From: Abscondita cerata
Lineage: Eukaryota > Arthropoda > Insecta > Coleoptera > Lampyridae
DNA length: 64,000 nucleotides
Assembly (NCBI GenBank): GCA_030710515.1
Contig: JALBCR010002322.1
Location: 682,001 to 746,000 of the forward strand
Direction of reading: 5' to 3'
How positions within the stretch are numbered: position 1 is the stretch's first letter; the number at the start of each line of letters is the position of its first letter. The translations under genes were made by a program, and so were the position numbers. Below the pieces are notes generated by a model that saw only the letters and a program-made list of their open reading frames with translations, did no database searches and was not told where the DNA came from. Positions 34,091-45,587 of this stretch are shown one piece after another.

Positions 34091-34789
34091 TTTCTTATAT
34101 TTATTTATATAGTAATACCTTTATTTAAAAAAAAATTTCATTTAATTTTAAACTATAACTTGGTATCTTAATTATAATTATGTAATAAATTCTTGTCAAA
34201 AACTAAATATATACGTTGACAATAAGAATTGCCTTAGTTTTTATTTTCACTTTTATATTAACTACAGAAAAAATGAAACGTCATAAAATATACATTTTGT
34301 AAGGACTAAATATTATGAATAGAGAGTTTAATGATTTTTTTAATAACTTACAATAATTAGTAGGTTAGATTTATTTAAAAATAAGTAATAATCAGTCAAC
34401 CCAAATAACCATGTTTAGTTTTTTGATTTAATTTAAAAGGTATTGCTTGTAGACGTTTTTTAAATCAAAATTATTTCTAATTTTATTTTGTAAACATTTC
34501 CTAAACAAAATTTTGATTCGATAATTAATCGAGCTATGGTGTTTAATTAGCGATACCTTCAAATATATTCTTTAAAGAAAAAATTAAGTAAGCAACGTAA
34601 ATTACCTATTTTCTAAAACGTGCTTAGTGTAATGATTCATTCTACAGTCCTTCTATAAGATAACCCCTGCTGAGACTACCTGCTGTTAGAATTGTAAATG
34701 ATACCCTTAAGCCCGCTTCACAATGTGCAAACTTTTGTTTACAGAAATTGTGGTGTCCAAGTTTTAAATTTCATGAGTGTACATACATG

Positions 34790-36350
34790 GACATCATATT
34801 TGTGTAATAGGGGCGTTTGCTTGAAGAAAGTTAAAAATTGAAAGTAGGGACAACTTTTGTGAAATAAAATCTTGGTATTATCTTAACTAAATTTGGCAGC
34901 TTGACAGCTATAAACTGCCAGATTTGCTGTTTTTAATTACTACATAAAAACTTCCGGTTTCTCTGTCATTCTTTGGCTCTTGAAAACTCGTTCAACCATA
35001 CTATACTTGTCATGATTGTAGTGTGTATTAATGATGAGTCATTAACTGAATAGGTATAATGTGACGGTAATTTTTATTAGCGTAGTTTTTCGGATTTTCT
35101 GTTGTTTACGGTGTTTTTGGCCCTGGCGACAGGCAGCCAAACGTACTTTCCAATATTTTCTGCTAATATTCTTACGCGTGCATAACTAGAGCCTTCATTT
35201 CCGTTGTAAAGGTTGGCGTGTGCGAACGGGTGTGGGACCAACTACATTAAGTAATTACATTGGTTCTTCTAAGTAATTCGGTAAAATGTTGTCATTAGTT
35301 GTTAGGTATGTCTTTATGAATGTCTAAAACATTTTTGGGAGGACTCGTTTAATCCAACAACGTTTGGTAAACCCCGTAAATTAATTGTTAAATCAATTCT
35401 CAACATGTGGCTACATCGCCATTTTGTAAATTTTCAGAATTTTTTTCTAAAGGCTACAATTCTTTTTTACTACCGAATTATGTATTTTCTGTGATTTTCA
35501 ACGTCTATAATTGATCAAAGAAAGTTTTACCATTAGTGTTAAAATTTTGATTGGAGTGTATACAGTACGAACCTTGACCGGGTGCTCTTTTGTCACAAAT
35601 AACCAGGGTCGGCCGACACCCTAGGGAAACTATTCAATATTACAAAAATCACCAGTCCAGTCATATGTTGTGAAGATACGCAACCGTTCTTGTGAATCTG
35701 TCACCGATATACGTCAGATAAGTTTTGCTTTAATTGTTTGTCTTTATTAATTGTACGGTAAAGCTCCGTTAACTTTTAAAATGCAGGCTAGTCATAAAAG
35801 CTCAGAATGAAAGGTTAATAAGCTTAAGCTATTTCTACCTTGCTTCAATTAATATTGTAATTGACATTTTTAATCAAAACCTAATACTTGTTTTTACCAC
35901 AGCTAGCCAATTTTATTTTAGTTACGAGGTGCAGATAAAAAACTAAAGTCGTTCTATCACTTACTGCACCAGTATTTGTACTATGTATGCGTCTAAACTC
36001 TCTAAACTTTCATACATTACTAATTTTTTTGTTAAACGTCAGGTGCTGTTGGTTTTAATAAAAATCTTAATTTATACTAGTTTACTATACATATTAATTA
36101 ATAAATAATTGTGTATAACTGCGATTAATTAAAAATGTATTATTCTATTAATCGATTAATCAATATTTCGTACCATTACTAATTGCCATCTAATGAATAG
36201 TTGCCATATTCTTTATTCACCACTATAAAAATAGTTTGTAGAAATTTGTAGTCAGATGCCGACATTTTTTTTGAAACAGATCAGTATATATAGGTATAAC
36301 ATTCGTGCAATGGTATGTTCATTCAAAAAAGTCAATAAATATAAGAGCCC
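34790..36350. other. Non-coding, possible intron
   Basis: No family-like frame, repeat or RNA gene is visible. Confidence 0.4.
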
Positions 36351-36358
36351 GTACTCAC

Positions 36359-36464
36359 CGTCACTTTTAAATCTTAAAAGCCCTTTAGAAGTAGTTTTAA
36401 TTGTTATTTGTATCACCAGAAACTGACCTTTGCCAGCACTTGCAAAAACCGTTTCTGGGACACA
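36359..36464 (-). CDS. Candidate spliced exon, function unknown
   Basis: 106 bp on the minus strand between a strong acceptor (a run of T, then GTTTCTCAG, ending at 36465) and a canonical GTGAGT donor starting at 36358. It reads open as CVPETVFASAGKGQFLVIQI, then TIKTTSKGLLRFKSD, and leaves one base (G) of a codon. The Beat-type exon at 28523 begins with the two bases GT that would complete a Gly codon, so the two are phase-compatible and on the same strand. I do not recognise the peptide, and it is not a typical signal peptide. A donor inside the exon (AAAG, then GTCAGT) is an alternative end. It could also be chance. Confidence 0.35.
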
Positions 36465-36869
36465 CTGAGAAACAAAAAAAAAAAATATCATTTTTTGGCC
36501 GACAAAGTGTGCCCTTATTATCAAATGCTCTAAAATAATTGCGCCGTCACACAAGATAGTTCAACAAAAAACCGCACTTGGTGCGACCCTCAGCTAGTAC
36601 CGCTAAGCAAACAAACACAAAACACTCGGCTAGTGTTGCACTCGAAGACGCACCCGAACGCATTTTTGTACTTTAATGCACACTTAATGCAGGTAGCCAA
36701 CCAAAAGTGCTATTAAATTTTTAAATACGCTTCTTGTCAAAATTAACGAATAATGAAAATCCTACTTAAATTTTAATGTTCAATATATGCGTAAACATAT
36801 GCTAATGCGGCATATAAAAAACTTACACCACAATGTTTGAAACTTTTATTAACAAAATAAATTAACAAT

Positions 36870-37240
36870 AATTAAAAAAAAACATTAAATAGAGTGATCC
36901 TATACATCAGTAGCGTAAGTATTTCCACCCCTTGCCGCAATGAAAGCCTGCCAACGTCGTGGCATACTTAGTAACAGTTCTCGGATCTCTTCTTGAGCGA
37001 ATTGATCCCAGATCGCTCTCAGTCTTTCTCCAAGCTCATTTAAGTTTGCTGTAAGTGGTTGCAAAGCTCTTATTCTTCTGCCCATCATATTCCGAAGATG
37101 TTCAAATGGGTTAATGTCAGGGCTTGTACTGGCTAATCTATTACTGCAACACCTACCTCTTGAAGAAATGTTTGAACTATCCTTGCAATGTGTGGGCATG
37201 TATTATCGTAAATAAAAATAAATTGCTCTCTCGCAAATAG
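36870..37240 (-). pseudogene. Second Tc1-family transposase, C-terminal fragment
   Basis: The minus strand reads REQFIFIYDNT, then CPHIARIVQTFLQEV (second catalytic Asp in YDNT). After a one-base shift it continues SPDINPFEHLRNMMGRRIRA (catalytic Glu), IWDQFAQEEIRELLLSMPRR and ARGGNTYATDV with a stop at 36900. This differs in sequence from the Tc1-like element at 30.7 kb, so it is another family. The N-terminal two-thirds and the terminal repeats are missing. Confidence 0.8.
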
Positions 37241-37371
37241 TGCAAAGGGTTTCAAAAAATAGACAATAATTTCCATATATTTTAAACACCCTGCATATTA
37301 GTAGATTTTTTTTAAAGCTGATTAGCAAGTTAGGATTTCCATTATTCGCTAATTTTGACGAAATTAAAGAC

Positions 37372-37647
37372 GTGAGGTCACTGCTCCAGGTCAAAGGTCA
37401 AAGGTCAATTTGGACCTATCTTACAACATTTCCATTGACATCCTGAACACTTTGATATACAACATGTCTATGTCACCGCTCCAGGTCAGAGGTCAAAAGG
37501 TCAAGCTTGTGACCATGCCTAAGATCAGCGCCTGGACCTCCTGAACAATTTGACGTATTAATCTCCAAAATCGGTTCAACCGTTTCGGAGGAGAAGACGA
37601 ACAGACAGACAGACAGACAAATTGGGCCACGATTTTATGTGTATAGA
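37372..37647 (-). mobile_element. Helitron-like repeat, 3'-rearranged copy
   Basis: Read on the minus strand it starts TCTATACACATAAAATCGTG after an A, with a (GTCT)n microsatellite, then CCTCCGAAACGG and CAAATTGTTCAGGAGGTCCAG. It matches the two units at 53.1-53.6 kb. Its far end lacks the hairpin and CTAG seen there and instead carries a second CTCCAGGTCA-type module. Confidence 0.6.
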
Positions 37648-37649
37648 TA

Positions 37650-38630
37650 TGCCAAAACATTTTCGGTTGGTAATACCATTTGGTAGCTGTCAACACGGTG
37701 TCATTTTGGCATATATTAAAATACTTATTTTTTTCCTATGTTTGCGTTTAAAAGGCTTACAAAATCCTTCAAAATAAGATGTAAAAGAGTACTACAAAAT
37801 ATTATTTACGTATTCCAGCACGAGGATTGTATTGATTTTAGTGTCACATGAATAATGTAATATTGCCAACCTTCAGTAATTTGTTTGCCAGCCGAGGCCA
37901 AAAAAAGAGGCGTTTCTGGCCGCTTATGCGTCATGTAAAATCAGTGATTATGAACGGAGGAGGACCGAAAATATTATTTAAATTTGAAGTGTTCACCGCT
38001 ATCTTTAAACTCAAAAATTACTTTAGTAACTGCAAAGTAATTGTACTTAAACAAACTCTTGCATGCGATTTTGAGATTGTTATTTTCAGTTAACGCTCAG
38101 TTGACATTAATGTTCGAGGAATCGACTGTTGTGTAAACTGCTTACATATCTGTCGGAAAATTTATGATAAACTAATATTAATAGATATTTAACAAATGAG
38201 TGTATTAATAAGGGCGATTAACAATTAAGATATTTTTCAGATTGTTATTCACCGTTTAATTCGAGAGTTAGTTACACAACGTTTCCGTCGACCGTACTTT
38301 GCAATTTTAATTTAATTATAACATAATAATTTTAGAAAAGATACGCAATTGTGAACGCACCTTTAAAAAGTACCGTTTTCTGAACTTACCACAATTTTTG
38401 AATTATATAACATAACCTAACTTCATTGTCTCTATTTTTGTGTGAGCTTTGCTTTTGATCATTTTCATCACAGCAAAACAACGTGTATTACATTTTTTGT
38501 GAGAACGGATTGGTGCGTAATCAAAATAATCATGAACCTACAAAAACCACACCAGAAGTGGTTGACAATGTTTGATAAATCATGCACGCAAGAAATCCAA
38601 GTGCATCTCTACATTGCCTGTAAAACAAGT
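37650..38630. other. Non-coding, no gene seen
   Basis: Short frames only. The 63-codon frame at 38442-38633 has no recognisable motif. Confidence 0.35.
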
Positions 38631-38644
38631 TGAACTTGTGAAGG

Positions 38645-38970
38645 GTTAAAGTTATAATTTAAAATTAAAAAAAAAGAGATTTTTAAGAGATTTTATTTTA
38701 AAAAAGGAATAAAAAAAAAAATATTAAAAAAAAAATTTTTTAAAAAAAAAAATAAATTATGTTTATTTAATTTTTTTTTTTAAAAAAAAAAAAAAAGAAA
38801 AAAAAAAAAAAAAAAAAAAAAAAAATTAAAAAAAAAAAAAAAAAAATTTTTAAAAAAAAAATATAAAAAAAAAAAAAAAAAAAAAAATATTAAAAAAAAA
38901 ATAAAAAAAAAAAAAAATAAAAAAAAAAAAAAAAAAAAAAAAAATATTAAATTTGATTAATTAAAAATAA

Positions 38971-39031
<61 letters not shown>

Positions 39032-39087
39032 ATATATAAAATATTTATTTTTTAAAAAAAATATTTTTTAAGATTTTTTATTTTTTT

Positions 39088-39124
<37 letters not shown>

Positions 39125-39662
39125 ATTATTATTAAAAAAATAAATTTTTTTTTTATAAAAAAAAATTAAAAAATAATTATTAATAAAATAAAAAAATATA
39201 TATTAAAAAAAAATAAAAATTTTTTTTTAAAAAAATAATAAATCAATAATGACTGTCACATCATTCCGAACAAAGATATTCTTGGGGGTTCTGCTATTAA
39301 CGTATAAGAAAAATTATATCCCACATCAATCTGTGTGCAAATTATTGAGACGGATTACATTATCCCCTACACGTGTTCAATAGTGGCAAGTATTCGAGCC
39401 CAACTTTTGATATTTAAAATTGGGTTTTTTTGGCAGGGTAAAAGATTCAAGTTTTTTTTTTTTTTTTTTTTTTTGAAAAACTTGGAAGTTTTGGGTTTTT
39501 TTTTTCCTGTTGTTAATTATGTGCCAAAAAAAAAAAAAAACTACAATAACTTAATCATTTTTATCTGAGACATATTAGCTTAGATTCCTTAACGGTGTTT
39601 TTTTTTTTTGGTTTTTTTTTTTTTTTTTTTTTTTTTTTTGACGGCTGGGGGGCGGGGCTTTT

Positions 39663-39708
<46 letters not shown>

Positions 39709-39755
39709 CCCTTTTTTTTTTTGTTTCCTTTTTTTTTTTTTTTTTTTAAGCTTAA
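38645..39755. repeat. A/T homopolymer zone with an embedded Tc1-like fragment
   Basis: 38645-39240 is almost pure A with scattered T runs. 39450-39500 and 39600-39750 are T runs with a few G or C interruptions. Between them, 39236-39455 is a corrupted copy of the Tc1-like exon 2 region (minus). Compare AAATCAATAATG, ATTCTTGG, GCAAGTATTCGAGCCCAA and GGCAGGGTAA with 31420-31680. The poly-Phe and poly-Lys frames are not genes. The zone looks like failed consensus sequence or a collapsed simple repeat. Confidence 0.8.
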
Positions 39756-39779
39756 TGATTTTGTTATTTCACACAACAT

Positions 39780-41900
39780 GCGCATGTAGAGTTTATAAAA
39801 AAACGTTTTGTTAAAGTGATTCCACTACACCTACAAAAGATATTTTTAGGAATCGAAATGTTTATCGGGTTTTTTCTTTTTTATAGCTTTTATTTTCTCT
39901 TGGACAATTTAACTTTTGAACAATGAGTAAACATATTAAAGAACTCCTGTGAGACAATAGTTGTAAAATAGATGAGCTGAAGACCCTTAAATATTATTAA
40001 GTGTTATCATCGGAATGTTTAGCACAGTACAAAAATGTCTCAAAGTTTGTGTGAACAAATTGAAGATTTATTACAACTGTAAATTAATGTCCTGTCCATT
40101 TGTTATTATTAAAATTAGCTTTGCTACAAATTATGACAGAATTTTTATTTTATTTTTATATTGTAGTTGATTGACAGATACAATGGCAACTTGATGTACT
40201 GCACATGTATGTTTGTTGCCTATACTAAAATCGTTCATTAATAGAAAATTGATTAACGATCAATTTTGTTTACATTAATGTAAGTCGTAAATGTACGGTC
40301 GACGGAAAAATAATTAAAACTTCAAATTTGAAATCGTTTTATAATTTATATAAGATTTGAATTAAAACTTTAAACTTCAACAAACAAAATACTCGCCCTC
40401 ATTCGGTTACAGTTAATTCCAAAACTTATTTTTGTTAATGAAATGTAAAACAAAGCGAACATAATTTGAAAATTACAAATTAGCACTTCAAAAATGATTC
40501 CTCCATTAAATTCTGTTATCAAGCGCCGAAATTATTATTTATCAGCCCAATAAAGTTCACGAACCCGTTGCCCCATTGTACATGACAACTCAAATTATGT
40601 ACCCAAAACAAATTGTCAATTTAAATGCACGCGTTCGCATTTTTTTTTATATTAATAGCCTAAACATTTATAAAGGAAATGATGCAAAAACGAGAAGCTT
40701 AACGAAATTATAATATTAATTGCCATATCTGGTGGGAACAAGAGTAATTATGACCACTCTACGGATTGGAGTTATGATTAATGTTTGAATAAATTATATT
40801 AAATTTTCCTACACGTCGCACCTTTTTTGAAAATTTGATCGTACCGAATAGAGATATGGCACTATTAACTGCTTGCGTTATTAAATATAAAATTTATTGT
40901 CGCAATAACTCATATTGCGAATATTGTAATATTCAAGAAACTATACATTATACGATGTAGCTTTAATAGAAGCGCCCTTCATAAAATGCACCAATTGATT
41001 TGCAAACGCTTTAGGTTGTATACCGAACAATTAATAACATTTAACACTATTCGAAAAGTTTCAACGAAAGATGAAAATCGTTTTGTTGAAAACGTCAATT
41101 TTTTTTGTGTTACGAGAAGGGATGATTTGAATGAAGTTGAGTTTATTTGTACGAACAAGGATTTAATCAAAAATTAAGCTTGTTTGCATTTGATAAATGC
41201 TTGGGTTAGGGCGTTTTCGAACCTTTGTTCTAACTGTGGGCTCCCAAAACCACGAATCAGGATATCCTCTAAAATAGATCATTGAATGTTGCGGTTGCAA
41301 GATAAGCATTACTAAGATTTCATTTTCGATTGTATTCGAACAATTCTTACAAATATTAGGTTTTCCCGATTTTTTATTTTTTTTATTTTTCGAACAAATT
41401 TTGTTCGTAATGTTTTGATGAATTTTTTGACTTTATTAAATACCCACATAAATATACCTAATAAAATTTCTCCATTTGCATTTTTAGAACAAAGCTTAAG
41501 AAAAATATTTAGCATACATTCTTTAAAAATGAGAACGGACGTAGCAGCATTAGTACTTAGTAATAAATTAGATTAATCGGAATTAATAAACAACATATTG
41601 TTATGTAATTTACTTAATGAAAATAAAATAAACAAAGAATAATTTTTTATTTAATCAAAAATTATTTGACAATCTAACAACTTTCGTTTACATAGTTACA
41701 TTACATACTCCCTTCAAATTACGTAGAAATTGAATTAATTTACATTTTTAAGTAATTTCACAACTAATTTGTTAATTCTATTTAAACCTTATCTTATCTT
41801 TATTATTAATTATAATCATTCACACTCATTCCTCAATGATCCTCAGTTACCACCTTATCTTATTTTCTCTTTTGTTTCTGACACAAATGAAAAATTTTCA
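39780..41900. other. Non-coding, no gene seen
   Basis: AT-rich. The short open frames (for example 40986-41177 plus, 41312-41515 minus) have no family motif. Confidence 0.4.
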
Positions 41901-42202
41901 CAAATTTTCTTCATCAATATAAATTAATAAACGTTTTACTTGCACAATCAATGCATATTTTTAACTTCCTTTCTTTCATTTTATTCATGTTTTCCTTCCT
42001 ATTCCTTTACCAATTTTCTTCATTTCATTTCCTTTCTGTCATTTGAATTTCACGGTGTAAAGTTGTGTTTGATCGCTAGTGATATCAAGTGTGCAAGATT
42101 AAGAGAAGGCCGTAAGGCCGATGTACGTTGCGAGGACGTTAAGCAAGTATTCATTTATCTTATCCACTATACATTGTATTTAATAAATTCTTAACATTCA
42201 TA

Positions 42203-43311
42203 ATGGCATTTGCTGGTAATCATACAAACATGCAACCACTTTTTTCACAAATTCCATCTAATTATAGAATTCATTCACAAACACAAATAAACCGACAACC
42301 CTACGTGTATTCTCAACCATTGAATATGCAAAATACAGTATACTACAATCCACCCTGGTCGAATTATCAACAACAACATCAGCAACCAATAACAAATCCC
42401 CAATTTCCACCACTGGTTATACAAAATGAGAATGAGTGGCAAACAGTTAACCGTAACTCTAAAAAAAGGATTCTTAGTCCCGAAGCGAAAGAAGTCGCAA
42501 ACGAAGAAAACTACTGGTTAAATAAACCCATCTCAATAAATAATAAATACCAAAATTTGACTATTGACAATGAAATGAATCAAGATAAAGAAACGAACAG
42601 TAACAATGAACCAAAACCACCACCGGTCTTTATATCACGAGTACAAAATATTAAACCACTTATAAAGGAACGCAACACTGAGTTCTACACGTATAAACCT
42701 AAACAGGACAGACATTTTCGCGTTGTAGTCAAAAATCTCCATCCATCATCAGATATGGAATTGCTAAAAAAGGAACTAGAAAAACTTGGTCACAAAGTAC
42801 TCAACACATGGAATATAAAACACCGTGTTACAAAAAACCCTTTATCCATGTTTTTTCTTGATCTTCAGGACAACAAAAACAACAAGGAAATTTACAATGT
42901 CAAATTATTACAAAACTGCGTTGTAAATTTTGAACCACCACACGTGAAAATGGAAATACCACAATGCGCAAAATGCCAAAGATACCTACTAAAAATTATT
43001 GCTCTATCAACCGTATAGATGCGTAAAATGTCTAGGGAGCCACTCGACAACAGATTGTTCAAGAAAAGTAAGCAACGACGAAGTTAAATGCGTGAATTGC
43101 AGCGGAAACCATCCTGCTAATTACAGAGGGTGCTGGGTAGACAAACAATTGCAGCAAAAGCTCTACCCTGCACTACAACAGAAAATTAACAAAATTCCTA
43201 CAAGAATGGCCCAATCTGGAGTAACATACGAGCAACAAACAAGTGGCAAATTCCAGGACACACAAAATACAAACAACACCAGCCAACTAAACCCAAACAA
43301 TTCTCTTCAAC
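42203..43311 (+). pseudogene. Jockey ORF1 (Gag-like) with zinc knuckles, interrupted
   Basis: The Gag-like protein packages the element RNA. ATG at 42203. The N-terminus is rich in Gln, Asn and Pro. A globular domain at residues ~165-250 has FRVVVKNLHPSSDMELLKKE, the PRE_C2HC-type domain preceding the knuckles. Three CCHC-type knuckles follow: CAKCQRY...YC (broken by a frameshift near 42985), CVKCLGSHSTTDC and CVNCSGNHPANYRGC. The Gln/Asn-rich C-terminus stops at 43311, where the Penelope-like insertion begins, in the middle of an NNSLQ run. The tail resumes at 48289 (QINQFSELQSMMKQLMEQM) and reaches a stop at 48390-48392. One frameshift and one insertion inactivate it. Confidence 0.85.
43299..43311 (+). 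repeat. Left target-site duplication of the Penelope-like insertion
   Basis: AATTCTCTTCAAC, identical to 48276-48288 on the other side. It is part of the Jockey ORF1 coding sequence; removing one copy and the insertion restores the ORF1 frame. Confidence 0.8.
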
Positions 43312-43429
43312 CAACAGAAAAACACCAAAAACTTTACTCGGACACGTGTTTCAGCAGCTAAGCTGTCATCATCAGCGATACCGATACTAAAAATAAAAAC
43401 AACGGGAAGCTTATATATACTATCTGCTT

Positions 43430-44905
43430 ATCACGCATCGTTAAACTTAATTGATTCTTAGATAAGCTTAAATAATTCCGAAAATCCTAATGGACCGTTA
43501 TCATCATAAATCATAAGCAAATTTCTGTTTTTAAAAATTTCCGAACTTTCATAAGAATCAAGTTCGTTTTTATCATCTACCCTCTTAATTAATTCAATGT
43601 CGCCTACTCTATGGCCATTTTCAAGCATATGCATGGCAACACTAGACCTATCTGTGCGATGATATTTGACATGAACTACGTGCTCTTTAAAACGAGTTTT
43701 AATAGGTCTCTTGGTTTGTCCTATATATACTTGGTTACAGTCTTTGCAATTAATTTTATATATTCCCGATTTATCAACACTTCTATTGGGTCTTTCGGAT
43801 TGCCTAAAAGATTTTACAAGTTGTTACTACTAGAGGTTACTGTTTTATAATCAAATTTTGAAAATATTTTGGAAGACCTTTTGTGTATGTGCGAAAATTT
43901 GGTAATTTGGTATATTTTTTATCTATTTTGCTATTACTAGTTCCTAACGTTGTAATGTTTCTAATGTTTAACTTATGTTTATGTTTTCTAATTATGTTTG
44001 TGACAATTGATTCTTGAAAACCATTGTATGATGCAATCTGCTTAATATTTCGCAGTTCTTTATCAAAGTTTTGTTCGACAATGGGAAATGTAATAATCGG
44101 TGAATCAAAAAGTTGAAAGATGCAAGTTTATGTTGCATACTATGGTTGGAATCATTTGTTATAAACCTCATAGTGTTAGTGTCTTTACGATAAATATCTA
44201 TATCTAGTTTGTTGCCATTTCTTGTCACTAAAGTGTCTAAGAAAGGTAACTTAAGGTTTGTTTCTGTTTCATAGGTAAACTTGATCGTCTCAAATTTTGA
44301 ATTTAAAATTTCTACTAATTGCTGAGGGCTGTAAACTTTAGTGTGGATGACTGCAAAAACGTCATCTACATATCTACACCAAATTCTAGGAAAATAATCT
44401 AAATTATTTTTTAAATCAGTTTCAAATTTACCCATGAACATGTTAGCCATAAACGGAGATAAGCTGTTACCCATTGTTGTACCATAATTTTGTTGATAAA
44501 TATTATTGTTAATTTGAAAGTAGGTTTGACTCATACATAATCTTGCTAATTTAATAAAATTATCTACTTTTGAATTGTCTAAATGGTTTTGGTGTAACAT
44601 ATCTAAAGTGATATCTATCGGAACGCTTGGAAACAATGAACAGACATCGAATGAAACTAAAACTTCGTTCTCGGTCAGCTCAATGTTTTTAATTTTTTCA
44701 ATAAAATCGTATGAATTTTGAACACTGAAATTTGATTGTTGATATTCAAAACTGTTGAATTTATTTGACAATTATTTAGATATCAGATAAGTAGGAGCAT
44801 TAATACCTGAAACAATGGGACGCATTGCTTTCCCGGTTTATGTATCTTAAGTAAACAATACATTCTAGGAAGAACCGGGTTAGATACCGTTGGTCTAAAC
44901 CATTG
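43430..44905 (-). pseudogene. Penelope-like RT and GIY-YIG endonuclease, left copy
   Basis: The minus-strand frame 44771-43992 (259 codons) is the RT. It has VLVSFDVCSLFPSVPIDITL (motif A, Asp kept), TTMGNSLSPFMANMFMG (the Penelope-type motif B) and WCRYVDDVFAVI (YVDD), then LKLPFLDTLVTRNG. Upstream, in another frame, PRMYC...MRPIVSGI-type sequence is partly readable to ~44905, and the SKW codon is a stop. Downstream the frame shifts (about 43990), and the GIY-YIG part is readable to about 43600 on the minus strand (QVYIGQTKR near 43730-43705). It lacks the start of the protein. The RT is complete enough to carry all catalytic Asp residues. Confidence 0.85.
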
Positions 44906-45587
44906 ATTATACGACGGAGTCCAGATTGACAGAGCTTATGGCAGCTTTGGAAGACTTTATAATTAAAAAAATTACAATGGATGGCGCTGCTAGTACAAAA
45001 TTATCTTGTTAGAATTTGATACGCAAAGTTCGCACCAGTCCGATTATCGAGACTCTGATATGATAGAACTGAGTCTGCGAAGCTAATTATGTCATTGTTT
45101 GTTATGTTAAGCAAAGTCTTGCGGTTTTAAATTTCAATGATGTTTAAATGCAGTCAAAACAATAAATATAATTGAACTAGGTATATAAACAAAGCTCGTG
45201 GATTCTCAAAAATTTTGTCTACAAAAAATACCAAGTTGCCACAGATTTTGATACAAATTCTCAATTATACTGTCAATTATTATGTCACTGGGGAATGGCA
45301 GAATACCGTTTTGTACCTATTAATTAAAACCATTGATTAAAACAGTAGTAATTCATCAAAAAGCATCAAAACACGTTACATTTTGACCGAACAAAATTAT
45401 TGATATTTTATTTAGGTAGTTAGTAGGTAATAAGGAATAAAGCAATAATGTTCAAAATTAAAAAAAATGTGTTTTTTATTAGTAAATAATGTATACCTAT
45501 TATGGATTTAACTACTTTATAAAAAATATAAACAAAATTATAATTTACAATAATCACCACATTCGTATAGGTTCACCTTAATTAAAT

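Larger units (their letters stand above)
30728..34779 (-). mobile_element. Complete 4,052-bp Tc1-like element with ~1-kb inverted arms
   Basis: Ends are CACTCATGAAATTTAAAACT and its reverse complement, flanked on both sides by TA (30726-30727 and 34780-34781), the Tc1/mariner target duplication. The left arm (30728 to about 31718) and right arm (about 33785-34779) are inverted copies, nearly identical over about 990 bp. Each arm contains transposase exon 2, the 3' UTR and the terminus. Between the arms, in order, lie the transposase intron and exon 1 (minus), the 5' flank, and a separate terminal-inverted-repeat element (32986-33632). A second copy in reverse orientation starts at 61331. Confidence 0.85.

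Noticed and set aside
39561..39814. Poly-Phe / Lys-rich frames in the T-rich zone
   Set aside because: Homopolymer translation, probably assembly noise.
38281..40311. Shared 16-mer in inverted orientation (TTTCCGTCGACCGTAC) at 38.28 and 40.30 kb, as possible terminal repeats
   Set aside because: Homology does not extend beyond 16 bp, the core is self-complementary, and one such match is expected by chance in 64 kb.
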